DNA from: Gammaproteobacteria bacterium
GTDB lineage: Bacteria; Pseudomonadota; Gammaproteobacteria; Legionellales; Legionellaceae
Assembly (NCBI GenBank): GCA_030147635.1
Contig: JASBUZ010000045.1
Coordinates: forward strand, 1-43,474
Direction of reading: 5' to 3'
Length of the DNA: 43,474 nucleotides
A model generated the notes under the pieces. The model saw only the letters and a list, made by a program, of their open reading frames with translations. It had not been told where the DNA came from and made no database searches. The stretch's first letter is position 1; the number at the start of each line of letters is the position of its first letter. Positions 17,030-25,109 of the stretch are shown here, in pieces. Position numbers and translations under genes: made by a program.

Positions 17030-18307
17030 TCAGGGATAACCTTTTCCAATAATAATATAGCGAAGCTTCTCGTTTTCTAAGCACTCTCTAGAATTAGCCA
17101 CAAAACTGATACGTTCCTCGATTTCACCAGGATCAATAGAGAGATCTCTGGAGTTTAAAGCCCTTAAGGCCCTCCACCCCATCAATTCCCACTGATTTTT
17201 ATTGTACTCTTTCCAATACCTAGGATTTCGCTGTTGGTTTAACATAAACTCAAATCCCGTTTCGTGCAACCCAAGCCATTGTTGGAATAATTCTGACCGC
17301 TCTACTGGCTGTTGCTCGTAATAGGCAACTAAGGTCTCAGCTTCGTCTCGTGTAAGACGTCCGTGGCGAATTTCCCGGCAAGCATGATCTGTCACCTTGC
17401 TATAGCCATGCTTATACAATTTTAATTGGTCATGTACATTTAAATAGTTGAAACAATCGACATGATCATATGTATCAAAGGTTCGTGCTCGCTTCGCCGC
17501 ACGAAAATCATATTGTTTTATCATCGCTTCGTCCTGAGCCTTAGGGTCCCAACGCACATAATTACTCAGGTAAATTCCGGTGACTCCGACAGAAGACAAA
17601 TCTAAATCATCAGGATAACGGTATTGCCAAATGTCTTCCTCCTTCAGATCATCAAACAAAGTTAAAATATCATCTGCTTCGCAGCCCATTAAATCATGCT
17701 CTTTTCGATAACGACGTGTCATCTGCGCTTCATGGGTATGAGAAAACATACCAACCTGTTCAATCCCCTGATGTGCACCCCAAATAATCAGAGGAATACG
17801 ATGATTAACTGCTGTCTGCACGGGAAAAACTGTCTGCCCTGCAATACATGGCCAATACATACTGCCAAGTTGGCGTAAGGTTGAGCGTGTAATTCGTTTG
17901 ACTGATTCTGGATTAATATTTTGTAGCAAAATATCACAATTAAATTTTATCCGAAGATTAGCCAAGTTACGAATACCGAGTGGCGTATTAAAATATTTAT
18001 TATAAGAAACCAGCAGTGGATTTAGTCCCAGTTTTTCCTTCACCAGATGCAAAACCCAGTAAGATTCACTGCCACCTGAAACAGGCACAATACAATCATA
18101 GTTGCCTTTCGAGTGGGAGCGATAGGGCTTAATCAACTGCTCTAACTTATTCCATCTCTCCTGCCAATCTAAAGTATCTTTCTCTTCATGAATACGGCAT
18201 CCAGAGCAAATACCTTCACTATCTAATGTCAAACCCAAGGGGTGTGTCGTGCCATAAAGGCATCGTTGACAAAATAAAATTTCATCCTCTGCATCGGACA
18301 AACTCAC
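17030..18307 (-). CDS. WbpG/PseA-family amidotransferase with altered PP-loop (copy 2)
   Basis: A 425-residue member of the N-acetyl sugar amidotransferase family, longer than the other two copies (374 and 376). The zinc-ribbon-like pairs are Cys13-x2-Cys16 and Cys34-x2-Cys37. The PP-loop reads SGGSES (residues 77-82) instead of SGGxDS, so the near-invariant Asp is Glu81. The remainder keeps family features such as PLIIWGAHQG and the C-terminal ACREIRHGRLTRDEAETLV. The GTG start overlaps the hisF-like stop (GTGA), implying translational coupling. It could be an active ligase with changed kinetics or a non-catalytic partner of copy 3. The Asp-to-Glu change is seen directly; its effect is inferred. 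Confidence 0.82.
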   Translation of the reverse strand: MSLSDAEDEILFCQRCLYGTTHPLGLTLDSEGICSGCRIHEEKDTLDWQERWNKLEQLIKPYRSHSKGNYDCIVPVSGGSESYWVLHLVKEKLGLNPLLVSYNKYFNTPLGIRNLANLRIKFNCDILLQNINPESVKRITRSTLRQLGSMYWPCIAGQTVFPVQTAVNHRIPLIIWGAHQGIEQVGMFSHTHEAQMTRRYRKEHDLMGCEADDILTLFDDLKEEDIWQYRYPDDLDLSSVGVTGIYLSNYVRWDPKAQDEAMIKQYDFRAAKRARTFDTYDHVDCFNYLNVHDQLKLYKHGYSKVTDHACREIRHGRLTRDEAETLVAYYEQQPVERSELFQQWLGLHETGFEFMLNQQRNPRYWKEYNKNQWELMGWRALRALNSRDLSIDPGEIEERISFVANSRECLENEKLRYIIIGKGYP

Positions 18308-19086
18308 AAATAATCCTCCTTATAGAATGCAGGACGACAAAAACGAGAAACATTTTTTTGCTCTTTAAATTGCTGTATCGCATGCTCTTTATAATTTAGG
18401 AAGTTTCCAATACACACACCAACCACATTTTCATACTCTAAATAAGTTTCAACCTGAGAAAACTCGCTGATACCACCATATAATAATAAAGGCACACTAT
18501 TTATATACTCAGAAAACAGACTAGGGATAGAGGCATCAAACGAATTTTCGATACCTTCATGTCGATAATCAATGAGAAGAGCTTCTGAAATATACTGCTC
18601 AGAAAACAAACCAATTATTTCTGTGTCTAAATCACTTATAACTCCAGAACGATGGTTGTACCAAGCAAGACCCTGTTCGTTCGCTCTTTTTACAGGAAGC
18701 GCACCAATAATTGCTTGTCCTCCAATATGAGCCGCCAAGTCACAAACTGTCTTAGGTACAGTATGCAACAAAGAATCAATGCAAATCCTTTCCACCCCCG
18801 TCTGAATTACAGCAACAGCATCATCAACTGAGCAAATCCCTCCACCATACGCCAAAGGAGTGCCTAGTCCAAGTGCCGTCAACCGATTCAACAGCTTAAA
18901 ATCAGGGCCAAGACCTTGACGACTTCGCCCAAAGTCAAGAATAACAATTTCATCCACCCCCCAACGATCCAAGTTTTCAGCAAGCATCTCAGGCCGTCCC
19001 AAGGGAAGAGTTCTCTTATAACCAAACGACTGCACCGCCCAAGCATTTTCGACAGCAATGACACCTATTAAGCGTTTATAAACCAT
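18304..19086 (-). CDS. hisF: HisF-like ammonia-channel subunit, cyclase residues lost (copy 2)
   Basis: About 260 residues and diverged from true HisF. Barrel features remain: RWGVDEIVILDFGRSRQG, GTPLAYGGGICSVDDAV and VPLLLYGGISEFSQVE. Using the ATG at 19086 as residue 1 (AGGTGG 5 bp upstream, better than the GTG at 19095 that abuts the hisH stop), the positions equivalent to the cyclase catalytic residues Asp11 and Asp130 are Ala11 and Leu130. It therefore cannot be an IGPS cyclase of the normal type. It follows hisH copy 2 directly and overlaps amidotransferase copy 2 by 4 bp, fitting a scaffold/ammonia-tunnel role. Confidence 0.82.
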   Translation of the reverse strand: MVYKRLIGVIAVENAWAVQSFGYKRTLPLGRPEMLAENLDRWGVDEIVILDFGRSRQGLGPDFKLLNRLTALGLGTPLAYGGGICSVDDAVAVIQTGVERICIDSLLHTVPKTVCDLAAHIGGQAIIGALPVKRANEQGLAWYNHRSGVISDLDTEIIGLFSEQYISEALLIDYRHEGIENSFDASIPSLFSEYINSVPLLLYGGISEFSQVETYLEYENVVGVCIGNFLNYKEHAIQQFKEQKNVSRFCRPAFYKEDYL

Positions 19087-19095
19087 ACAGTCCAC

Positions 19096-19695
19096 CTAAT
19101 CACAAAGGCTATTAACAAGATGTTTAAATAACTCACGACCAGCCACCTGGCTTTTTTCAGGATGAAACTGTAATCCCAACACTCGATTTTTGCGGATAAC
19201 TGCAGGAATATCTTCTCCCAGAAACGAAGAAGCCACGACAAACTCATCTGGACCTCGATACATAAAAGAGTGATTAAAGAAAAAGCTTTCCTCATGGAAA
19301 GGTAAACCTTCTCTCTCATTTGCTCCAACCTTTAAGCGATTCCAACCGATATGCCATGTGTTTTTTTCTATTTTTCCAGGGATTAGACCAAGCCCTGGCG
19401 TTACTCCCAATTCGTTCGAAGAGTCTGCTAGAAGCTGCATACCGAGGCAAATACCAAGTATAGAAGCACCGAGAGAAGCACGCTCTCTGATAACCTCATC
19501 CAGGCCTCTGGCTTTCAAGTGCTCCATCGCCTTAGGAAAAGCACCAACTCCAGGCAAAACTAGCAAATCTGCCTGAAGAGTCTCTTTTGCACCAGCCGTC
19601 ACACGCCCTCGATGGCCTAATGCGCGAATAAAGCGCTCTACAGAACCATGATTGCCAAGCCCGTAATCAACAATAGCAATTTGCTTTCTGCTCAC
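19096..19695 (-). CDS. hisH: HisH-like glutaminase subunit (copy 2)
   Basis: A 199-residue class I glutamine amidotransferase with the standard N-terminus IAIVDYGLGNHGSVERFI, nucleophile Cys83 in GICLGMQ, and His178/Glu180 in FHPEKSQ. It should supply ammonia to HisF-like copy 2 and on to the sugar amidotransferase(s) on either side. The GTG start overlaps the stop of copy 3 (GTGA). It is closer to ordinary HisH than copy 1 at the N-terminus, but the operon partners point to sugar amidination rather than histidine synthesis. Confidence 0.9.
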   Translation of the reverse strand: MSRKQIAIVDYGLGNHGSVERFIRALGHRGRVTAGAKETLQADLLVLPGVGAFPKAMEHLKARGLDEVIRERASLGASILGICLGMQLLADSSNELGVTPGLGLIPGKIEKNTWHIGWNRLKVGANEREGLPFHEESFFFNHSFMYRGPDEFVVASSFLGEDIPAVIRKNRVLGLQFHPEKSQVAGRELFKHLVNSLCD

Positions 19696-20822
19696 AAGCC
19701 AACTCCAACTTTAAATTTAGGTCTAATCATACCGTTTGACATATCAAAAAGCTCTGAGTTGACGGATTGATGGACTTTAGACCAAAAGTCTTGGACTGAA
19801 ATATTAATGTAATCACAAAAGCTAGCAATATAGTCATCACCACATTTGCCGTCATATTGCTCAATCAGCTCAATACCCTCTTCTCGAGTTAACTGACCAT
19901 TCCTAATGCCATCGTTCACATAATCCGTAGCTCGCCCAAATCCATATTTATAATATTTAATCATCTGATTCAAAGTCACCCAATCTTCATCAAGCGAGCT
20001 GACACCCTCAAGATCACCGGTTAATTCTGGCCCATCTGTCCGAATTCCAAGCCCTGATGCACAAGAGTAAAGTGCATTGTTAATCAAAGACCAATCTTTT
20101 AAAAACCATCCCAAATAGATAATCTGTAAACCTGCTGCATCAAACTCTTCTCCTGAAGGGTATTGATAAGAAATTAAAGAATCTAGTTCTACCCCTGCTT
20201 CAAACATCCAATCTAATGCTCCGCCACTAAGCGTATTCATATTTCTTAAGTTGTTTCCATCATACCCGGTCTTCCCAAGTGTTTTCATATCCCCCAGCTG
20301 TAGACCCGGATTCTCACCCCATAAAATCAATGGAATCTGGTAACGTATTGCAATGCGAGGCACACTAGCAAAAAGTGCCAACTCAGTTGAACGCGCAAAA
20401 TTAGTAAACTTATTGAAAGAGTGACGCATCAAAGTACGCCAAGTACCGGGAGCAAGCGCACTAACTAGCACATTAAAGCCTAACTCAATCAAGTTAGAAA
20501 GGTTATCCACCCCTCTATCGGTCACATGTTCAGGCGGATAGGTTAAACACACAAGTAACGGGTTCAAATCTAATTTATCACGAATCCAAAGTGCCTGCCT
20601 GGTACTATCCTTTCCTCCACTCACACCAATAATACAATCAAATTTCTGCTTATCTGTTTTTTTTGCATATTTGGCAATAACTTCCTGTAAAATCTCAAAC
20701 CGTTCTTCCCAGTCAACATGCTGCAGCTCATTAGAATACAAGCATGCTGGGCACACACCAGAGTCATTAAAATAAGTATTGGGACGTGTATCTGGCTGTA
20801 AACACACTGTACAATATTTCAT
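19692..20822 (-). CDS. WbpG/PseA-family N-acetyl sugar amidotransferase (copy 3)
   Basis: A 376-residue PP-loop ligase. It has Cys4-x2-Cys7 and Cys24-x2-Cys27 (putative zinc ribbon), the canonical PP-loop SGGKDS at residues 68-73, and family segments IPLILWGENPGLQLGD and DGIRNGQLTREEGIELI. Length equals that of Campylobacter PseA (about 379 aa), which converts pseudaminic acid to its 5-acetamidino form (family knowledge), so PseA-like activity on the Pse made by this locus is a reasonable guess. It is followed, each with a 4-bp overlap or no gap, by hisH, hisF and amidotransferase copy 2, giving an unusual ligase-HisH-HisF-ligase block. Confidence 0.87.
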   Translation of the reverse strand: MKYCTVCLQPDTRPNTYFNDSGVCPACLYSNELQHVDWEERFEILQEVIAKYAKKTDKQKFDCIIGVSGGKDSTRQALWIRDKLDLNPLLVCLTYPPEHVTDRGVDNLSNLIELGFNVLVSALAPGTWRTLMRHSFNKFTNFARSTELALFASVPRIAIRYQIPLILWGENPGLQLGDMKTLGKTGYDGNNLRNMNTLSGGALDWMFEAGVELDSLISYQYPSGEEFDAAGLQIIYLGWFLKDWSLINNALYSCASGLGIRTDGPELTGDLEGVSSLDEDWVTLNQMIKYYKYGFGRATDYVNDGIRNGQLTREEGIELIEQYDGKCGDDYIASFCDYINISVQDFWSKVHQSVNSELFDMSNGMIRPKFKVGVGL

Positions 20823-21739
20823 GGTTGAATAATTAACTCCTTTAAATGAGAAAGTTCAGGATGAGGTAACCGGCATAATGGTGCATGAGGGGGGAGCATG
20901 GATATCGTTGTTAGCCCAGTATTTAGAGCAATAACAAGCGCGTAAGACTCGCAACCAGCTACTAAATCTGCCCAAGCTATATTCTCAGCCAATGAGCTTA
21001 CCTCTTCGTTAACTACTATATCCAATGTTTCTCGCCAATGTGCTACAAGTGCATCATACTTTCCCTGATAGTCCGAAGGATGCGGGCGTAGTTTGATTTG
21101 AGCTCGTTCACAATCAATACCAAGCCGCCCTAAATTCTCAAGAAAAAACTCTGCGGCGACAAGCTCTCCTTGTTGGCAATCTCCTGGCCAAGCTTTTCTG
21201 ATAGGCTCCATGACCATCAGTATATTTTGAGCTGGTATAGAAGGCTCTCTCACACGCAGTTCTTCTATCGCTGCTATTTCACGCTCCAAATAAACATTCG
21301 GCCAGCACTCAATCGGTATATCTGGAAAAAAGCGTTTGGCAAGCAACTCCGCGTGCTCATCCACCACAACCAATAAATTAGGTAGCACTTCTATTCCGTC
21401 TCGAGAAAAGCGCTCACGATAATTCACCCAGTGATCAATGACCGCTATTGTTGGGATTTGTGCCCTTTGCGCAGCATATCTTGCATTGTGCTCTAAATGA
21501 CTACTCCACCCTGTCCCTGTCAAAACAGTTCTTGCACGCGACAATAATTCTTCAAGCGATACAAAAGCTGCAAACGGCCAAGCTTTTTTCAAAATCTTCT
21601 CAGCTGGACCTTCTGCACAAACAAATAAGGGTTTTGGTAATGAGTCACTCCACCCAGCAATTAAATTAGCAGCACCTGCATCGCATGCCACAACACCAAG
21701 TGGCAATTGGCTGACTTCAAATTGACTTAAGCTGCTCAC
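20819..21739 (-). CDS. Unrecognised GT-B-like protein, candidate sugar transferase
   Basis: A 306-residue protein that I cannot place in a family. It opens with PLGVVACDAGAANLIAGW, has TVLTGTGWSSHLEHNARY, a strand-loop VIDHWVNYRERFSRDGIEVL, and then ILMVMEPIRKAW, KLRPHPSDYQGKYDALV and IAWADLVAGCESYALVIAL. The 'RPHP...' motif followed by an aspartate-rich 'ADLVAG..S..' segment resembles polysialyl/GT-B transferases and capsule Kdo-type transferases (pattern inference). The start is GTG at 21739. It overlaps the DegT gene by 23 bp and copy 3 of the amidotransferases by 4 bp. It is a candidate for a nonulosonic acid transferase. Confidence 0.65.
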   Translation of the reverse strand: MSSLSQFEVSQLPLGVVACDAGAANLIAGWSDSLPKPLFVCAEGPAEKILKKAWPFAAFVSLEELLSRARTVLTGTGWSSHLEHNARYAAQRAQIPTIAVIDHWVNYRERFSRDGIEVLPNLLVVVDEHAELLAKRFFPDIPIECWPNVYLEREIAAIEELRVREPSIPAQNILMVMEPIRKAWPGDCQQGELVAAEFFLENLGRLGIDCERAQIKLRPHPSDYQGKYDALVAHWRETLDIVVNEEVSSLAENIAWADLVAGCESYALVIALNTGLTTISMLPPHAPLCRLPHPELSHLKELIIQP

Positions 21740-22997
21740 GGTTTTCCCACACTTTATGAAATGCTTGAATCATCAACTCAACTTCCGCTTCATCGTACAT
21801 ATGAGCACATAGACCAAGTCCAATAAACGTTTCATCATGCAATTTCTCCGCCACCGGGCAAAGTCCTTCCGAATAAGTCACCTCACGCTTACAAATATCA
21901 GAGCTCCAGGGAAAGCCATTTGAGCCATAGGCAATACGATTTTTAAATAGTGGTAATCGATGAATATTTTGATACCCTTCCATAACACTTGGCACACCCT
22001 CTGCACGTAATGCATCAATGATACACTTTCTGGAAACCCCCAAACTCTCGACATCAAGTGTTATACCATATACGTAGTACACATGTGTATTCCCTTTTGA
22101 CACAAATGGGGTAGACAAGCCTTGCAAATCCTTCAAGCCATTGTCTAATTGTTTAGCCGCTCGCTGCCTAGAGGCCACATTACCTTCTAATTTTTTTAAT
22201 TGCTCAAGAGCAATCGTTGCTTCTATCTCTCCCATTCTAAAGTTATAACCCAATAAATTCTTAAGTACATTTGGATCATCAGACTCAATTACGGCTTCAG
22301 CATGATTTCGAATGAGCTGTAATCGCCGCGCAAAATCCTCATCATTAGTAACAACAACCCCCCCTTCCCCGCAATGCATATGCTTATGATAGTTAAAGCT
22401 AAATCCACCAATATCAGCAGCAGTTCCTGTATATTTGCCATCAGAAAAAGCACCTGGAGCTTGCGCTGTATCACCTATAATTTTTAAGTCGTGACGGTCA
22501 GCAATCTCTCTTAAAGCCGGCATATCAGCACCCTGGCCAAAAATATCAGCAACCATAATGGCCTTAGTATAAGGTGAAATAGCTTGTTCAACCGCAATAG
22601 GATTTAAATTGAAAGTCTGTGGGTCTATATCTGCAAATACAGGGATAGCATTCCAATGTAAAATGGCTGTCACTGTCGCCGCCATAGTCCACGGGGTAAC
22701 AATGACTTCATCTCCCGGCTCAATTCCTAATGCACCGACAGCTGCAATTAAACCCGATGTCCAAGAGTTCACAGCAACAGCATGCTCTACCCCGAAATAC
22801 TCTGCAAATACTTCCTCAAACTGCCTGACACAGGCTCCCCCCAAGAACTGCTCACCCTTCGCACCAATATAGGCTGACAACACACCATTTTGTATCACCT
22901 TTTTAACTGCTAACTCTTCTTCAACGCCCAGAGTTTGGTAAATAGGAAAAGAGTTCTCAATAACCGGTTCACCACCCAATATCGCAAGCTGCTTCAT
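21717..22997 (-). CDS. DegT/DnrJ/EryC1/StrS-family aminotransferase
   Basis: A 426-residue PLP-dependent sugar aminotransferase. The PLP lysine is Lys205 in FSFNYHKHMHCGEGG, the cofactor-contacting Asp is Asp176 in IIGDTAQA, and the substrate-binding loop WTSGLIAAVGALGI is present. It is distinct from pseC in the same locus (different sequence around the active site) and somewhat longer than WbpE/PseC-type enzymes. It overlaps the Gfo/Idh/MocA gene by 29 bp; in known pathways such a dehydrogenase makes a keto-sugar that the aminotransferase converts to an amino sugar (WbpB/WbpE-like logic). The amino sugar could then be acetylated and amidinated by neighbours. Confidence 0.88.
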   Translation of the reverse strand: MKQLAILGGEPVIENSFPIYQTLGVEEELAVKKVIQNGVLSAYIGAKGEQFLGGACVRQFEEVFAEYFGVEHAVAVNSWTSGLIAAVGALGIEPGDEVIVTPWTMAATVTAILHWNAIPVFADIDPQTFNLNPIAVEQAISPYTKAIMVADIFGQGADMPALREIADRHDLKIIGDTAQAPGAFSDGKYTGTAADIGGFSFNYHKHMHCGEGGVVVTNDEDFARRLQLIRNHAEAVIESDDPNVLKNLLGYNFRMGEIEATIALEQLKKLEGNVASRQRAAKQLDNGLKDLQGLSTPFVSKGNTHVYYVYGITLDVESLGVSRKCIIDALRAEGVPSVMEGYQNIHRLPLFKNRIAYGSNGFPWSSDICKREVTYSEGLCPVAEKLHDETFIGLGLCAHMYDEAEVELMIQAFHKVWENREQLKSI

Positions 22998-24030
22998 TTT
23001 GTCTCACCGCTCCATAATCAATATTTATTGCCTGTCCAAGACTCAAAGAAGAACAAACTGCCTCAGAAATAGATAGCGCTGCAAACCCATCAAAGCCAGA
23101 GCACAAAATATCCTGCTTCCCTCGTAACACTTGCACACAATGATTCACTAACTGTAAAGTAACATCCTTAAATCCTGTTGAAATAATTTCCGGTCGACCA
23201 AACACAGAATAGCCAGAATAACACTCACTGCTTTGTACCGAAAAGAACTCTGCATATTGTTCTGAATCTCTAATTCTAAGACGTCCTAAAGTACCTAAAA
23301 TATCTAATTCAAATACGCTAACTTTTGTTGCATCAACACCAACTAAAAAACCTGAAATACCTTTATCAAATACAACTCGAACGTGGCAGGTAGGATCATC
23401 CCCGGACGCTACCGGACCAGAAAATGCCTCAACCGACCGTATCTCGCCAATCAACCAACGTACCAAATCAAACCAATGAGAACCATTATGGATAATACCC
23501 TTTGAATAGCTTCCTACCACAGTCATAACCTGACCAACTTCACTATCCAACACTGTTTTTAAATATGTGTGTCTTGCTGAAAATCTTCGACTATAGTTAA
23601 CAACCAGTTGGATGCCTTTATCCTTAGCCTTATTCAACATAGCTTCAGCATCTCCACTATTCATAGCCATTGGCTTTTCTAAAATAACGAGTCTCACACT
23701 TGGTGCATCAAGCAACAAAGAAAAAACGGCAGAATGTGTGTCATCAGGTGTACATACGCTAATAATTTCCGGCTTTTCTTCTGCAAGAAGCTCTTGAATT
23801 GCTGTATATTTTCGCGCAGCAGGCCAAAAATGAGCCACTCCATCTAAGGCGGCCTGGTTCTCATCACATAAGCCAACTAACTTTGTTCCGTGAGCAGCCT
23901 CGTACGCACCCGCATGTGATTGAATGCCTTCGGCCAATTCATCAGCATATACTCTCGCACCAATCCACCCGCATCCAATCACAGCTGCACGATAAGGCTC
24001 TAATATAATCCTATCATCCATCATAGTCAC
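22969..24030 (-). CDS. Gfo/Idh/MocA-family sugar oxidoreductase
   Basis: A 353-residue NAD(P)-dependent oxidoreductase. The nucleotide-binding Rossmann motif is AAVIGCGWIGARVYADEL, followed by SVCTPDDTHSAV and the family signature LEKPMAMNSGDAEAML, with NYSRRFS next. It overlaps pseI at its start by 1 bp (GTG at 24030; an ATG at 24024 is an alternative) and the DegT gene by 29 bp. It probably oxidises a hydroxyl on a nucleotide-linked sugar to give the keto substrate of the DegT enzyme. The exact carbon and sugar are not predictable. Confidence 0.85.
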   Translation of the reverse strand: MTMMDDRIILEPYRAAVIGCGWIGARVYADELAEGIQSHAGAYEAAHGTKLVGLCDENQAALDGVAHFWPAARKYTAIQELLAEEKPEIISVCTPDDTHSAVFSLLLDAPSVRLVILEKPMAMNSGDAEAMLNKAKDKGIQLVVNYSRRFSARHTYLKTVLDSEVGQVMTVVGSYSKGIIHNGSHWFDLVRWLIGEIRSVEAFSGPVASGDDPTCHVRVVFDKGISGFLVGVDATKVSVFELDILGTLGRLRIRDSEQYAEFFSVQSSECYSGYSVFGRPEIISTGFKDVTLQLVNHCVQVLRGKQDILCSGFDGFAALSISEAVCSSLSLGQAINIDYGAVRQNEAACDIGW

Positions 24031-25103
24031 TAATCACATATCTCAAACAACTCCCATGAAACAGGAGTTCCTTTTTTAACAAATCTACTTACTCTTTTCC
24101 CAAGAAATTGATCGATATACCTAGTAGGTAACCCATAACCAGGCCTAATCGCTCTAATCACTTTTTCAGTCATCACCGCGCCTGGCTGCAAGTTTTCACA
24201 AACATATAAGCTACGCCGAAAAATACGAGAGCTTTTCTCCTCTTCTGTAGGACCTAAATGTGCACGCCCTAAAGCTTTTCGAGCTACCTCCGTTTCTTGA
24301 ACCAATTGCTTTAACTCATTTGGCTCTAATGAAAACGCAGCATCTACACCACCTTCACTTCTAGATAAAGTAACATGTTTTTCAATCACTGAAGCCCCAA
24401 GTGCAACGCTCGCAATGGCTGCCCCAATACCAAGTGTATGATCAGATAAACCAACCTCGCAATTAAACATTGCCCTCATATGAGGAATAGCTTCCAGATT
24501 CGAAGCTTCAGGACTTGCCGGATAATTACTTGTACATTTAAGGAGAATTAAATCTTTGCAACCGGCTTCCCGAGCAACACGAACGACCTCATCAATTTCA
24601 GCTAGTGTTGCAAGGCCTGTCGAAATAATCATTGGTTTCCCTGTCGATGCAACCTTACGCACCAAAGGTAAGTCGGTATTCTCAAACGAGGCTATTTTAT
24701 ATGCAGGTACATTTAAAGTTTCTAAAAAATCAACTGCCGTTGCATCAAAAGGTGTACTAAAAGCAATAAGCCCTCTCTCTTGAGCTCGCTGAAAAATTCT
24801 TTCATGCCACTCCCACGGAGTATGCGCCACTTGATATAAATCATAGAGGGTGTTTCCAGACCAAGGGCTCTCTGGATCCTCAATTAAAAACTCACCCTCT
24901 GCTAAATCAATCGTCATTGTGTCTGCAGTATAGGTTTGCAGCTTCAAAGCATGCGCCCCACTATCAGCAATCGCATCCACAATCGCCAACGCTCGCTCCA
25001 GAGATTGATTATGGTTGCCCGACATTTCAGCAATAATGAAAGGAGCCGCACCGGAGCCAATAGGAACATCACCAATAAAAAACGTCATTTCTCCCTCACT
25101 CAT
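24030..25103 (-). CDS. pseI: Pseudaminic acid synthase
   Basis: A 357-residue NeuB-family synthase that condenses the free hexose from PseG with phosphoenolpyruvate to give pseudaminic acid. Diagnostic segments are APFIIAEMSGNHNQ, HALKLQTYTADTMT, NTLYDLYQVAHTPWEWHERI (PseI rather than NeuB or LegI) and LIAFSTPFDATAVDFLE; the C-terminal SAF (antifreeze-like) domain ends VSRFVKKGTPVSWELFEI. The ATG at 25103 is taken, but an ATG at 25088 has a stronger GAGG site and would remove five residues. Only 6 bp separate it from pseG. If the PseG formyltransferase is active, this enzyme would use a formylated substrate. Confidence 0.94.
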   Translation of the reverse strand: MSEGEMTFFIGDVPIGSGAAPFIIAEMSGNHNQSLERALAIVDAIADSGAHALKLQTYTADTMTIDLAEGEFLIEDPESPWSGNTLYDLYQVAHTPWEWHERIFQRAQERGLIAFSTPFDATAVDFLETLNVPAYKIASFENTDLPLVRKVASTGKPMIISTGLATLAEIDEVVRVAREAGCKDLILLKCTSNYPASPEASNLEAIPHMRAMFNCEVGLSDHTLGIGAAIASVALGASVIEKHVTLSRSEGGVDAAFSLEPNELKQLVQETEVARKALGRAHLGPTEEEKSSRIFRRSLYVCENLQPGAVMTEKVIRAIRPGYGLPTRYIDQFLGKRVSRFVKKGTPVSWELFEICD

Positions 25104-25109
25104 TTCAAC

